Assembly (NCBI RefSeq): GCF_047276495.1
Contig: NZ_CP178543.1
Span: 1,240,001 to 1,304,000 of the forward strand
DNA: 64,000 nucleotides
Source of the DNA: Capilliphycus salinus
GTDB lineage: Bacteria; Cyanobacteriota; Cyanobacteriia; Cyanobacteriales; Microcoleaceae
Reading direction: 5' to 3'
Shown here: positions 1-9,620 of the stretch, one piece after another
How positions within the stretch are numbered: the first letter of the stretch is position 1
How the letters are laid out: each line of letters begins with the position of its first letter
Translations under genes and position numbers: made by a program
The notes under the pieces: model-generated
The model's input: only the letters and a program-made list of their open reading frames with translations
Databases searched by the model: none
What the model was told of the DNA's origin: nothing

Positions 1-1577
1 TTGCTTCTGAGGATAGTCGTTTTTATTGGCATTTGGGCGTCGATCCCATAGGCATTACTCGGGCATTTTTAACCAACGTTCAAGGGGGTGAAATTCGCGA
101 GGGGGGAAGTACAATTTCCCAACAATTAGCCAGAAGTTTGTTTAGAGATTATGTCGGTACTGAAGACTCGGCGGGGCGGAAACTGAGAGAAGCAATTGTC
201 GCTTTAAAATTAGAAACCCTTTACAGCAAAGAAAAGCTGTTATTAACCTATATTAATCAGGTTTATTTGGGTTTAGATTTGTACGGGTTTGAAGATGCAG
301 CCCAATTTTATTTTGATAAATCCGCCAAAGAATTAACCCTTTCCGAAGCGGCAACCCTAGCCGGAATTTTACCCGCCCCCAACACGTTTAACCCCATTCA
401 AAATTATCAGCTAGCGGTACAATATCGCGATCGCGTGATTAGCCGAATGTTAGAATTGGGAATGATTAGCGAGGAAGAAGCCGACCGGGCCAGGCGATCG
501 CGAATTGAAATTAATCCCGAAGCCAAAGAACTTTTAGAAAGTACCATTGCCCCCTATTTCTACGATTATGTATTCGCGGAAATTGAACAACTTTTAGGGG
601 AACAACTCGCCCGAGAAGGCAACTTTATCGTCGAAACGGCTTTAGACCCCCAGTTACAAAACCTGGCGGAAAATTCCCTTCGCAGCAGCTTAAGGACAAC
701 CGGGGCGGCGGCGGACTTTTCTCAGGGGGGTATTGTAACATTAAACTCGACAACGGGGGAAGTGGTTTCGATGGTGGGCGGAGAAGACTATCAACAAAGT
801 CAGTTTAACCGGGCGACTCAAGCCTTGCGTCAACCGGGATCGACGTTTAAAATTTTTAGCTATGCGGCGGCTTTAGATCAGGGGATACCGCCCGGAAGTA
901 GCTATTCCTGCGCCCCTCTGACTTGGCGGGGTCAAAGCTATCGCGGCTGCGAACGGTCCGGGGGGAACGTGGATATGTATCGGGGGATGGCGGTTTCGGA
1001 AAATGTTACCGCTTTGAGGATCGCTCAAGAAGTGGGTTTAGATCAAGTGATCGGTATGGCGCGACGGTTGGGGGTTCGTTCCGAGTTGAAAGCGGTTCCG
1101 GGGTTGGTTATCGGTCAAAGTGAAGTAACGCTGTTGGAAATGACCGGGGCGTTTGCGACCATCGCGAACGAGGGAGCGTTTAACCGTCCCCATGCCATTA
1201 AACGAATTTTAGATAGTAGCGATTGCGCTGATATTAATGATATTAGCACCTGTCGGGTGATTTATTCTTACGATCGCGAAAATCCGGTTCGCCCTCAAGT
1301 TTTACCGCCTTTGGTGGCGAGTACGATGACTCAATTATTGCAGGGTGTGGTTAGAAGTGGAACCGGTCAAAGTGCGTCTGTTGGAGTCGGAGAAGCGGGG
1401 AAAACGGGAACAACCGATGATAATGTGGATTTGTGGTTTATTGGGTTTGTACCGGAATATAATTTGACAACGGGGGTTTGGTTGGGAAATGATGATAATT
1501 CGCCGACCAATGGCAGTAGTGCAAATGCGGCTCAGTTGTGGAAAGATTATATGAGTCAAGTCTTAGGTATTCAGTAA
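1..1577 (+). CDS. Penicillin-binding protein 1A/1B-type transglycosylase-transpeptidase (5' end missing)
   Basis: Bifunctional peptidoglycan synthase that polymerises lipid II and cross-links stem peptides at the outer face of the inner membrane. The frame is open at the left edge: codons from nt 3 read ASEDSRFYWHLGVDPIG, the first GT51 motif, so the start, membrane anchor and first part of GT51 lie outside. Other GT51 motifs follow: GGSTISQQ, KLREAIVALKLE, YINQVYLG and the LAGILPAPNTFNP region. The transpeptidase half has STFK (catalytic Ser codon at nt 840), a SEN box (SVSEN-like, AVSENVTALR) and KTGTT (Lys codon at nt 1401). The stop is TAA, just before a palindromic repeat that may act as terminator. 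The Met at nt 33 is only an internal TTG. Family assignment is secure; which paralogue is not. Confidence 0.95.
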   Translation, partial: ASEDSRFYWHLGVDPIGITRAFLTNVQGGEIREGGSTISQQLARSLFRDYVGTEDSAGRKLREAIVALKLETLYSKEKLLLTYINQVYLGLDLYGFEDAAQFYFDKSAKELTLSEAATLAGILPAPNTFNPIQNYQLAVQYRDRVISRMLELGMISEEEADRARRSRIEINPEAKELLESTIAPYFYDYVFAEIEQLLGEQLAREGNFIVETALDPQLQNLAENSLRSSLRTTGAAADFSQGGIVTLNSTTGEVVSMVGGEDYQQSQFNRATQALRQPGSTFKIFSYAAALDQGIPPGSSYSCAPLTWRGQSYRGCERSGGNVDMYRGMAVSENVTALRIAQEVGLDQVIGMARRLGVRSELKAVPGLVIGQSEVTLLEMTGAFATIANEGAFNRPHAIKRILDSSDCADINDISTCRVIYSYDRENPVRPQVLPPLVASTMTQLLQGVVRSGTGQSASVGVGEAGKTGTTDDNVDLWFIGFVPEYNLTTGVWLGNDDNSPTNGSSANAAQLWKDYMSQVLGIQ

Positions 1578-2129
1578 ATAGGCAATGGTTTTGTAGGGGC
1601 GGGTTCCAAATAAATATCTGTCTTCTTATCAATAATTTTTCTGAACCCGCCCTATCCATCTCTGGGGCGGGTTTATATCGGTTATTGCTTAGACCAATTC
1701 TTTATGAACCTGCATCTAATTGATCCCCCCAACCCCCCCTTAATCCCCCCTTGATCCCCCCTTAAAAAGGGGGGTGGGGGGGGTGGCGTAGGCGAAGCCT
1801 ATCCGAAGGATATAGCCTGGAGGGATGCCTGACGGCACGCTACGCGAACAGAAAAAGTTGGATGATTATATCATGTCCGACTAATTAATAATCCTAAACG
1901 TAGGGGCGGGTTCTGCATTGATGTTGATGACTACTCCGAGATTGACATAAACCCGCCCCGCCCCCTAAGACACATTAATCAACCGGATATCATATTAGAA
2001 AGAAATGGTATTAGACAGATAAATTTGTGCTGAACCTGCGCCTACAGGATACGGGGGCGGGTTTATATCGGTTACTGCGAAGAATGATAAATTTGTGCTG
2101 AACCCGCCCCTACAAACCTGACACCTGTT
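1578..2129. repeat. Intergenic repeat cluster with a nested mobile element
   Basis: A gene-free stretch of about 550 bp made almost wholly of repeats. At 1593-1654 GTAGGGGCGGGTTC and GAACCCGCCCTA form inverted arms. From about 1690 comes a repeat beginning ACCAATTCTTTATGAA and rich in C6/G6 runs, whose second copy is at 4014-4141. A 126-bp TIR element (1869-1994) interrupts it. Another GGGGCGGGTT...AACCCGCCCC pair lies at 2052-2112. Both flanking genes end here (convergent), so the palindromes could also terminate transcription; that is inference. Confidence 0.85.
1869..1994. mobile_element. MITE-like element, TSD TTA
   Basis: 126 bp with ends TATCATGTCCGACTAATTAA and, read inward from the right, TATGATATCCGGTTGATTAA. 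The inside is a GGGGCGGGTT/AACCCGCCCC palindrome with no reading frame. TTA stands on both sides (1866-1868 and 1995-1997). The other copy of the host repeat (around 4118-4132) reads GGATGATTAGAAAG without the insert, which gives the empty site directly. Ends could be shifted one base if the duplication is ATTA. Confidence 0.8.
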
Positions 2130-2738
2130 TTAAGCTTGTTTCTCGATAATACCGCAACCCAAACGACCGCCACCGGCACCGCCTTGAACGCCGGTTGTGC
2201 CTTGATCTTCATCGACGTGTACAATAAAAGCGCTGCCATCTTCATCAAAAATACTTAATGGCCCGGGCGAAAGGGTGACGCGGTTGGTACGATGGGTTAA
2301 AGTGGCATTACCTTCGGCATCTGCGACTAAATTGGGTAAGTCTCCCATGTGAAAAGGATGGTTGGCGTCGGGGTTGGTTTCTCCGTAAGGACCCGGATCA
2401 AAATGTCCGCCTGCCGCCCCAAAATCGGGTTCACATTTGGCGGTTTGATGGATATGAAATCCATGTTTGGTGTTAGGAGGTAAGCCACTAACTTCGGCTT
2501 TGACTTCTACCGTTGGTAAGATTTCTGTGGTTTCCGAAGGTGAATTTTCGGTTAAAGTGACGGTTCCTGATACATTAGAATCGGGTGGGCTTTGGATATC
2601 TGCAACCGCAACAATTTGATTGCCGTTATCGGTTTGGGCTGTTGACTGAGTATTATTAACTTGATCGCAACTACCGACGACAACTGCTGTCAATATTACT
2701 CCCAATACAAGGGATAAAATTTTTCTGGGTCTATTCAT
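2130..2738 (-). CDS. sodC: Cu/Zn superoxide dismutase lipoprotein
   Basis: Disproportionates superoxide in the periplasm or at the envelope. The N-terminus is a lipoprotein signal: basic MNRPRKI, a hydrophobic stretch, then lipobox VGSC with the lipidated Cys at residue 24. The mature domain carries the SODC signature HGFHIHQ (copper ligands), a His/Asp zinc loop (GGHFDPGPYG, NHPFHMGDL) and FIVHVDEDQ. Cys residues for the usual disulphide are present (AKCEPD and LGCGI). Length of 202 residues is normal for bacterial SodC with a linker. Single gene, convergent with the penicillin-binding protein gene. Confidence 0.93.
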   Translation of the reverse strand: MNRPRKILSLVLGVILTAVVVGSCDQVNNTQSTAQTDNGNQIVAVADIQSPPDSNVSGTVTLTENSPSETTEILPTVEVKAEVSGLPPNTKHGFHIHQTAKCEPDFGAAGGHFDPGPYGETNPDANHPFHMGDLPNLVADAEGNATLTHRTNRVTLSPGPLSIFDEDGSAFIVHVDEDQGTTGVQGGAGGGRLGCGIIEKQA

Positions 2739-2890
2739 AGGACAATCTCGTATTAACGCTTGACTTTTAATAAGTTTTCTTCCTATTGTAGCTTTACTCT
2801 AGAACCATTAACATTCCTTCCTTGCCAATTTCTACAATTTTCAGCCTTAAGGAAGAGTTCAGCCAATTCAAATGAAACTTCGGCATCCTT

Positions 2891-3892
2891 TCACTGAATT
2901 GTACCGCTACTAAACACTCGACCAATGACTTCTTCGATGGGAGGATCGCTTACGGTTAAGTCTAAGACATCGATTTGCGCTAAAATTTGAGCAACGGTAT
3001 TTGTTAGGGTTTCTCGCTGCACTAACAACCGCACAGATTGCCCTTGAATCGCTTCGATTTCCCCATATTTTGATAAAATAGTCTTGAAGTCTTCCGGCTG
3101 TTCTTGGGGATGATTTGCCAGTTCTATTTTAACTTCTCGATAGGGGGCAAAACGTTCGAGTAGTCCGTCCAAACTGCCATCATAAATTAATTCGCCTTGA
3201 TGAATTAAAATCACCCGTTTACACAAAGCGGTAATATCAGCCATGTAATGACTTGTTAGCAGAATTGTGGCGTGATATCGTTGATTATATTCGGCTAAAA
3301 ATTCCCGGACGGCAACTTGCGCGTTCACATCCAAACCCAATGTTGGTTCATCTAAAAATAACACTTGGGGACGATGTAATAACGCCGCCAATAATTCCGC
3401 TTTCATCCGCTGACCTAGAGATAATTTTCTCACGGGTTGTTTTAATTCTTCTTTGAGGGAAAGCATCTCGCTTAACTCCCCCAAACGCAGGCGAAATTCT
3501 TGATCGGAAATTCCATAAACAGCCGCATTAATTCTCAGCGAGTCCAACGCCGGTAAATCCCAAATTAACTGTTGCTTTTGACCCATAACTAGGGTAATCT
3601 TATGTAAGAAGGAAGATTCCCGCTGAAAAGGGGTATGACCTGCAACTTTGAGGATACCGCCAGAGGGATGAATTAGCCCGGTCAGCATTTTTAAGGTTGT
3701 GGTTTTTCCCGCCCCATTTGCACCCAAAAACCCGACAACTTCCCCGGTTTCTAGGGTAAATGAAACTTCGCGGACGGCTTGGACTTGGCGGTAAGTCCGG
3801 CGAAAAAAGTGGCGCAGGGTTCCTTTTAAGCCCGGTTCTTTGACGGCAACGGGATAGACTTTGCTCAACTGTTGTGCGATAATAATTGACAT
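2891..3892 (-). CDS. ABC transporter ATP-binding protein (ABC-2 export type)
   Basis: ATPase subunit of a probable ABC-2 type exporter; substrate unknown. Walker A GANGAGKTT lies near residues 57-65, a Q-loop follows at VMGQKQQL, the signature LSLGQRMKAEL and Walker B VLFLDEPTLGLD come next, then the H-loop TSHYM. The N-terminal insertion before Walker A (GLKGTLRHFFRRTYRQVQAV) is typical of the uncharacterised COG4586-like ATPases. The C-terminal about 80 residues form an extra regulatory-looking domain. No permease gene lies beside it, so the membrane partners must be elsewhere. Confidence 0.88.
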   Translation of the reverse strand: MSIIIAQQLSKVYPVAVKEPGLKGTLRHFFRRTYRQVQAVREVSFTLETGEVVGFLGANGAGKTTTLKMLTGLIHPSGGILKVAGHTPFQRESSFLHKITLVMGQKQQLIWDLPALDSLRINAAVYGISDQEFRLRLGELSEMLSLKEELKQPVRKLSLGQRMKAELLAALLHRPQVLFLDEPTLGLDVNAQVAVREFLAEYNQRYHATILLTSHYMADITALCKRVILIHQGELIYDGSLDGLLERFAPYREVKIELANHPQEQPEDFKTILSKYGEIEAIQGQSVRLLVQRETLTNTVAQILAQIDVLDLTVSDPPIEEVIGRVFSSGTIQ

Positions 3893-4013
3893 AAGCGGTT
3901 AGGGTGATGATAGATGCGGAGAAAAAAATCTCCCTCCTTAATTTATCGCGTGATGCCTGCAAACCGGATCGCAATTAAACCCCAACCGCATTGAGTTGAT
4001 TAGACCTTATACC

Positions 4014-4141
4014 AATTCTTTATGAAGCTGCATCTAATTGATCCCCCCGGCTTCGCCTACGCCCCCACCCCACCCCCCTTTTTAAGGGGGGATCAAGGGG
4101 GGATCATTAAAAGTTGGATGATTAGAAAGAAATGGTGTTAG
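4014..4141. repeat. Interspersed C/G-run repeat (uninterrupted copy)
   Basis: Starts ACCAATTCTTTATGAAGC and ends GAAAGAAATGGTGTTAG, with long inverted runs of C6 and G6 in the middle that can fold back. The copy at about 1692-2012 shares both ends but contains the 126-bp TIR element. It lies between divergent or same-strand genes without touching their frames. Confidence 0.75.
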
Positions 4142-4151
4142 CCGAACTCAA

Positions 4152-4514
4152 TTAACATTTGAGATAGGCAGCCCAAACGTAACCTTCCATAATAGAAGTG
4201 CGAATAAACGCCCACTTGTTGTTACTGGAGGTTTTCAGCCATTCGACTCTCACCCCATCGGGTAAACTGCCGATAATTTTACCGTTGGGGGTTGAACGCA
4301 CATTAAGCGGCGTATCTGTCGGGTCAGCAACGGCACAACTGCGGATATTGGCGAGTTGATATTCGGCTTGAGATAGATGTATCGGGTTGAGTCCAGTTTC
4401 CGAGGTGCGGTTAACAGGGGTTGGGGTAGCAATAGCGGAAAATTGGGGAACCGAAGTTAAGCCAATTCCTGTCAAAATTAGCAGGGATGTTCCGAAAAAT
4501 TTAACGGCTTTCAT
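4152..4514 (-). CDS. Secreted SH3-like domain protein
   Basis: Small exported protein of 120 residues. A signal peptide is visible (MKAVKFFGTSLLILTGIGLT, cleavage probably near ATPTP). The mature part contains a bacterial SH3-like fold: LNVRSTPNGKIIGSLPDGVRVEWL then WAFIRTSIMEGYVWAAYLKC, with two Cys (RSCAV and final LKC) that could pair. Such domains bind peptidoglycan or act as spacers in envelope proteins; no catalytic domain is attached. Function is unknown. Confidence 0.75.
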   Translation of the reverse strand: MKAVKFFGTSLLILTGIGLTSVPQFSAIATPTPVNRTSETGLNPIHLSQAEYQLANIRSCAVADPTDTPLNVRSTPNGKIIGSLPDGVRVEWLKTSSNNKWAFIRTSIMEGYVWAAYLKC

Positions 4515-4596
4515 GGTGCAAGCGTCCTCGTGTATGTTAACACGGTAAATGCACCCGCACAGAACTTCTGGATGGAATGATTATACACCGAATCGG

Positions 4597-5433
4597 CTAA
4601 ATTGATCTAGAGTTATTTTCAACTAATTTGATAAATTTTTGTAAGGTTTCTTGATAACGTTGTCCGGCGACATCTAACACGTTGTTATGGTCGGCGCCTT
4701 CTACCCAAAAAGACATTTTCGGTTCGTTGGCTTTGGCGTAGAGTTTTTCTCCATGCCAAAAAGGGATGACTTGATCGCGATCGCCGTGCATAATTAACAC
4801 AGGACAGTTTACCCGAGAGATTTTCGCCAGATTGGGGAATTTATCAAAGGGAAACAACCGGATGCGGGTAACAACTCGAAAAATACTGACAAATGAACTT
4901 TCAATAATTAATCCCCCAACCGGTTGACGGGAAGCCAAATCTACAGACGGCCCTCCCCCAACGGAACGACCGTAGACGATAATCTGATGGGGGGGTATAT
5001 TTAATTTTTGGGTAAGGTAATTGTAGGCGGCGTTAATGGCGTGGTAGGTGCCTTTTACAGTGGGTTTTCCGCTGCTGGTCCCGTAACCGGGATAGTCGTA
5101 AACCAAGACAGAAAAACCGATATCCCGTAGCTGTTTGAGGTGGAAGCGAGTCTGTCCGATATCTTCGGCGTTGCCGTGAGAGTAGAGGATAGTATACTGA
5201 CTTTCGGGGTTGGGGAGGTAAAGGGCGGTGATGCGATCGCCATTTTCGGCCGAAAATTGGATAAGATCGTTAGTCTGGGTGTAACTTGCGGGCGGAGGAA
5301 AAAAAATTAGGCGATCGGTTCCGAAATATGCCCAGATACCGACTCCAAGATAAATGATTATTGCAGAAGTCAGCAAGCGAGAGAGTGAAAATTCTCCTAT
5401 AATTAGGCGTCTGAGAGTTACTTTATCGATCAT
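4597..5433 (-). CDS. Alpha/beta hydrolase, membrane-anchored
   Basis: Serine hydrolase of the ABHD17/BEM46-like group. One N-terminal membrane segment (about residues 21-40) is followed by an alpha/beta fold with oxyanion region YSHGNAED, nucleophile elbow GRSVGG (Ser157), acid in MHGDRD (Asp218 or Asp220) and His249 in GADHNN. Length of 278 matches the family. The substrate cannot be read from sequence. It is divergently placed from gcvH with about 80 bp between them. Confidence 0.85.
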   Translation of the reverse strand: MIDKVTLRRLIIGEFSLSRLLTSAIIIYLGVGIWAYFGTDRLIFFPPPASYTQTNDLIQFSAENGDRITALYLPNPESQYTILYSHGNAEDIGQTRFHLKQLRDIGFSVLVYDYPGYGTSSGKPTVKGTYHAINAAYNYLTQKLNIPPHQIIVYGRSVGGGPSVDLASRQPVGGLIIESSFVSIFRVVTRIRLFPFDKFPNLAKISRVNCPVLIMHGDRDQVIPFWHGEKLYAKANEPKMSFWVEGADHNNVLDVAGQRYQETLQKFIKLVENNSRSI

Positions 5434-5514
5434 AATCGTCGATTGTGTTGGGATGATTCTGTAGCTCAGTTTGCCCTATATGCCTGAATTTTTTTCAATT
5501 TGTGAGGAACAATT

Positions 5515-5904
5515 ATGGTGCTTGAATATCCAGAAGATCTAAAGTACACTGAAACCCATGAGTATGTCCGACTCGATGGTGAAATTGCGACCATTGGAAT
5601 TAGTGGTTTTGCCATTGAGCAACTTGGGGATATTGTGTTTTTAGAGTTGCCCGATGTCAACGATGCGGTTGAAAAAGGCGAATCTTTTGGGACGGTTGAG
5701 TCTGTTAAAGCCGTAGAAGATTTAAAAGCTCCGGTCAGTGGAACGGTAGTCGAACGCAACGATGATGTGGTAGAATCACCCGAACAGCTTGCTGAAGATC
5801 CCTATGGTGAGGGATGGCTGATCAAAGTTCGCATCGATGATGCCAATGACTTGGATGATTCGATGACCGCCGAGGAGTATCGGACTTTGGTTGAAGGTGA
5901 GTAG
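5515..5904 (+). CDS. gcvH: Glycine cleavage system H protein
   Basis: Lipoyl carrier that shuttles the aminomethyl group between the P, T and L proteins during glycine decarboxylation, which in cyanobacteria serves photorespiratory 2-phosphoglycolate metabolism. The lipoylation site is Lys65 in ESVKAVEDLKAPVSG. Length of 129 is standard. GAGGAACAATT in front of the ATG gives a good ribosome site. gcvP follows on the same strand after 371 bp; gcvT is not in the window. Confidence 0.97.
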   Translation: MVLEYPEDLKYTETHEYVRLDGEIATIGISGFAIEQLGDIVFLELPDVNDAVEKGESFGTVESVKAVEDLKAPVSGTVVERNDDVVESPEQLAEDPYGEGWLIKVRIDDANDLDDSMTAEEYRTLVEGE

Positions 5905-6275
5905 GACTTGAGTGATTGGGACTAGGGACGGAAAAATATCATTGATTACTCTCCTAACCCGCGAGGGACAACCGCTAAACCGGAGACTGGGATTGACTTT
6001 TCCCAAACAGTCGCGATCGCAGAGTTATCTTTGAGTCGAAATAAATGTGAGCTTAGTGTATCACAAGTCACTGTTCCTAGTTCCCGAATGAGAGAATTTG
6101 TTACAAATAAATAAGGAAGCTGTACAGGGTTAGTCCATCACCTTTGGCCAGGGTTCAGAACTCTTGAGTCAGACGTACTCTTCCGGTTGATAAGAAGTTA
6201 TTTTAAAGTGCATCCAACTGTTCCCGTAAATCTCAGCCCATACTATTCGTTTTTTGGAGTTTTAATCAAAGTTCC
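5905..6275. other. gcvH-gcvP intergenic region
   Basis: 371 bp without a credible gene. It holds one HIP1 octamer (GCGATCGC near 6013-6020). No glycine riboswitch core, strong hairpin followed by T-run or repeat family member was recognised. It presumably contains a separate promoter for gcvP, which cannot be placed. Confidence 0.5.
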
Positions 6276-9251
6276 ATGTTAGATTTTCATTCACCATCTA
6301 ATCCCGAAGAAACCGACAGTTCATCTACCGCAACCGAAGCCTATCAATTTGAGTTTAGTTTACCCACTGTTGAGGATAAACCCCAATTGCATACCATAAC
6401 AGATTCTTTTTTAAAGCGACATATCGGGCCGAACTCATATGCCATTCAAGAAATGTTAGAAACCTTGGGATTTTCCGATCTCAATGAACTGATTGATCGT
6501 ACCATTCCGCCCTCAATTCGCCTCAACCGTTCCCTGAAATTACCGGCGGCTAAAAGTGAATACGCAGCCCTCGCCCAACTGAAAGAAATTGCTTCAAAAA
6601 ACCAAATCTTTCGCTCGTTTATTGGGATGGGATATTCTAACTGTATCACGCCCCCAGTGATTCAGCGCAATATTCTTGAAAATCCGGGTTGGTACACGGC
6701 TTATACTCCCTATCAAGCAGAAATTGCCCAAGGTCGTTTGGAAGCGCTGTTAAACTTTCAAACGATGGTAATTGACCTGACGGGGATGGAAATTGCCAAC
6801 GCTTCCTTACTCGATGAAGCCACAGCCGCCGCCGAAGCGATGAGTATGAGTTACGGCGTTTCTAAAGCAAAATCCGATGTATTTTTTGTTTCTAAAGACT
6901 GCCATCCCCAAACGATAGACGTTGTTCAAACTCGGGCGTTACCGTTGGGAATTGAAGTCATTGTCGGCGATTTTAAAACCTTTGATTTTTCCACCCCTAT
7001 TTTTGGGGCGTTGCTACAATATCCGGCAACCGACGGGGCAATTTACGACTACCGAGACTTTATCGAAACCGCCCACAAACACCAGGCATTAGTTACCGTT
7101 GCCGCCGATATTTTAAGCTTAACCTTGTTAACGCCTCCCGGCGAATTTGGGGCGGATATTGTGGTCGGAAATACCCAACGGTTTGGCGTTCCCCTCGGTT
7201 ATGGCGGCCCCCACGCGGCTTATTTTGCCACCAAAGAAACCTACAAACGGCAAGTTCCGGGTCGTTTAGTTGGGGTGTCAAAAGATGCCAATGGAAACCC
7301 CGCTTTGCGTCTGGCTTTACAAACTCGCGAACAACATATTCGTCGGGATAAAGCCACCAGCAATATCTGTACCGCCCAAGTTTTGTTAGCGGTTATTGCG
7401 GGAATGTATGCAGTTTATCACGGGCCGAAAGGGTTAAAACAAATCGCTGAAAAAATCCATCAGTTAACCACATTGTTAGCCGATGGATTACAACGTTTGG
7501 GTTATGAAATGAGTTCGGAACCCTATTTTGATACCCTAAAAATCAACTTGGGTTCACAAGGGTTACAAGAGATTTTAGACGCGGCTAAAGTTCATCAAAT
7601 CAACCTGCGAAAAATTGATGAAAATACCGTCGGAATTAGTTTGGATGAAACCACAACAATTAAAGACTTAATTGATTTGTGGGAAATCTTCTCGGATACC
7701 GATGAATTACCTTTCCGCCTCGACGAACTTTCCGCTAATTCTACTTTACCCGATTCCTTCAAACGAACCAGCGAATATCTAACCCATCCCGCTTTTAATC
7801 AGTATCATTCCGAAACCGAATTATTGCGGTATTTGCACCGGTTACAAACCAAGGATTTATCGTTAACCACTTCGATGATTCCGTTGGGTTCCTGTACGAT
7901 GAAGTTAAATGCGGCAGCAGAAATGTTACCCGTAACCTGGCCGGAATTTGGCAAAATTCATCCGTTTGCACCGAAAAATCAAACGACCGGTTATCAAATT
8001 CTGTTCCAACAATTAGAACATTGGTTGGCAGAAATTACCGGCTTTGATGGAATTTCTCTACAACCGAATGCCGGTTCACAAGGGGAATATGCGGGTTTAT
8101 TAGTGATTCGTCGCTATCACGAAGAACGGGGCGAAACCAACCGCAATATTTGTTTAATTCCCGAATCCGCACACGGAACAAACCCCGCAAGTGCGGTGAT
8201 GTGCGGCTTAAAAGTTGTTGCTGTAAAATGCGATTCCGAGGGAAATATTGACATTAACGACCTGAAAATCAAAGCCGAAAAACACGGTCAAAATTTGGCG
8301 GCGTTGATGGTAACATATCCTTCAACTCACGGGGTTTTTGAAGAAGGAATTCAAGAAATTTGTGATATTATTCACAACAATGGCGGTCAAGTTTATATGG
8401 ATGGGGCGAATATGAACGCCCAAGTTGGTTTGTGTCGTCCGGCCGATTTTGGCGCCGATGTTTGCCATTTAAACTTACACAAAACCTTCTGTATTCCTCA
8501 CGGTGGCGGCGGCCCGGGAATGGGACCGATTGGGGTAAAATCTCATTTAATTCCCTTTTTACCGGGGCATTCAGTTGTTACAATGCAGGATGATAATCCC
8601 CAGTCTTTGGGCGCTATTTCGGCGGCGCCTTGGGGAAGTCCGAGTATTTTGGTAATCTCTTGGATGTATATCGCCATGATGGGCGCCGAAGGGTTAACCG
8701 AAGCCACAAAAGTAGCGATTTTAAATGCTAATTATATGGCTCATCGTCTCAAAGAATCTTACCCGATTTTATACAAGGGTAAAAATGATTTAGTTGCCCA
8801 CGAATGTATTTTAGACTTGCGAGGCGTGAAAAAATCTGCCAATATTGAAGTCGATGATATCGCTAAACGGTTGATGGATTATGGCTTCCACGCGCCTACT
8901 GTTTCTTGGCCGGTTCCGGGAACCATGATGGTTGAACCCACCGAAAGCGAGTCTAAAGCGGAGTTAGACCGTTTCTGCGATGCTATGATAGCGATTCGGC
9001 GCGAAATTGGGTTGATAGAGTCGGGAGACATCGACGGCGAAAACAACCCCTTGAAGAACGCGCCACACACCGCAGAATCCCTAATTGTGGGCGAGTGGAA
9101 TCACCCCTATTCCCGCGAACAGGCGGCTTATCCGGCGCCTTGGTTGCGAGATCATAAGTTTTGGCCGTCTGTTGGACGAATTGATAACGCTTATGGCGAT
9201 CGCAATTTCGTTTGTTCCTGTTTACCGATGGAGGCCTATTCTGACAATTAG
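6276..9251 (+). CDS. gcvP: Glycine dehydrogenase (decarboxylating), P protein
   Basis: PLP-dependent decarboxylase of the glycine cleavage system; it releases CO2 from glycine and passes the aminomethyl group to the lipoyl arm of GcvH. The single 991-residue chain is the fused (non-split) homodimeric type. RHIGP motif near residue 50, PLP lysine Lys736 in NLHKTFCIPHGGGGPG, and C-terminal YPAPWLRDHKFWPSVGR are all as expected. The first about 45 residues are acidic, Ser/Thr-rich and probably disordered, a little longer than in many homologues. Starts at ATG 6276. Confidence 0.97.
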   Translation: MLDFHSPSNPEETDSSSTATEAYQFEFSLPTVEDKPQLHTITDSFLKRHIGPNSYAIQEMLETLGFSDLNELIDRTIPPSIRLNRSLKLPAAKSEYAALAQLKEIASKNQIFRSFIGMGYSNCITPPVIQRNILENPGWYTAYTPYQAEIAQGRLEALLNFQTMVIDLTGMEIANASLLDEATAAAEAMSMSYGVSKAKSDVFFVSKDCHPQTIDVVQTRALPLGIEVIVGDFKTFDFSTPIFGALLQYPATDGAIYDYRDFIETAHKHQALVTVAADILSLTLLTPPGEFGADIVVGNTQRFGVPLGYGGPHAAYFATKETYKRQVPGRLVGVSKDANGNPALRLALQTREQHIRRDKATSNICTAQVLLAVIAGMYAVYHGPKGLKQIAEKIHQLTTLLADGLQRLGYEMSSEPYFDTLKINLGSQGLQEILDAAKVHQINLRKIDENTVGISLDETTTIKDLIDLWEIFSDTDELPFRLDELSANSTLPDSFKRTSEYLTHPAFNQYHSETELLRYLHRLQTKDLSLTTSMIPLGSCTMKLNAAAEMLPVTWPEFGKIHPFAPKNQTTGYQILFQQLEHWLAEITGFDGISLQPNAGSQGEYAGLLVIRRYHEERGETNRNICLIPESAHGTNPASAVMCGLKVVAVKCDSEGNIDINDLKIKAEKHGQNLAALMVTYPSTHGVFEEGIQEICDIIHNNGGQVYMDGANMNAQVGLCRPADFGADVCHLNLHKTFCIPHGGGGPGMGPIGVKSHLIPFLPGHSVVTMQDDNPQSLGAISAAPWGSPSILVISWMYIAMMGAEGLTEATKVAILNANYMAHRLKESYPILYKGKNDLVAHECILDLRGVKKSANIEVDDIAKRLMDYGFHAPTVSWPVPGTMMVEPTESESKAELDRFCDAMIAIRREIGLIESGDIDGENNPLKNAPHTAESLIVGEWNHPYSREQAAYPAPWLRDHKFWPSVGRIDNAYGDRNFVCSCLPMEAYSDN

Positions 9252-9620
9252 AACCAATTAGAACGGCGTAAAACAACTCTAGGGGCGGGTTTATGTAGTC
9301 TCTAATCACTGGTGACTGGTGACAGGTGTTGCAGTGCGGACTTGGCGGTTTCCGTATCGGAGCGCGAACTCGCGACTTGGCGGTTTCCGTCGAGAGCGAA
9401 GTTCGCAAGAGAGCAACTGCTGTTCGCGCAGCGTCTCCGCAGGAGATACCCGGAGGGTGACTGATAACTGAAAAAACCCGTCCCTACAAAATTATTGGGG
9501 TGTGAGGGTTTGAACTGGCGGATTTCTCCTCAAACAGAGATAACATGAATTTATCCTATTATTAACAGGAATTTTACCTGAGTTCTCTAAGATAGAACCG
9601 TAGAGAGAACCCCGTTGATT
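9252..9620. repeat. gcvP-rpoZ intergenic repeats
   Basis: Contains a GGGGCGGGTTTA half-palindrome (about 9281), a CTGGTGACTGGTGACAGGTG heptad stretch (9308-9328), and two neighbouring copies of a repeat with core CTTGGCGGTTTCCGT (9340-9420). The second copy, AGCGCGAACT to GTTCGCAAGAGA, recurs inside glmS at about 38189-38240. The last 120 bp before rpoZ are not repetitive and should hold its promoter. Confidence 0.75.

Noticed and set aside
5905..6275. Glycine riboswitch upstream of gcvP
   Set aside because: The conserved aptamer segments could not be found by eye; only a plain spacer is visible.
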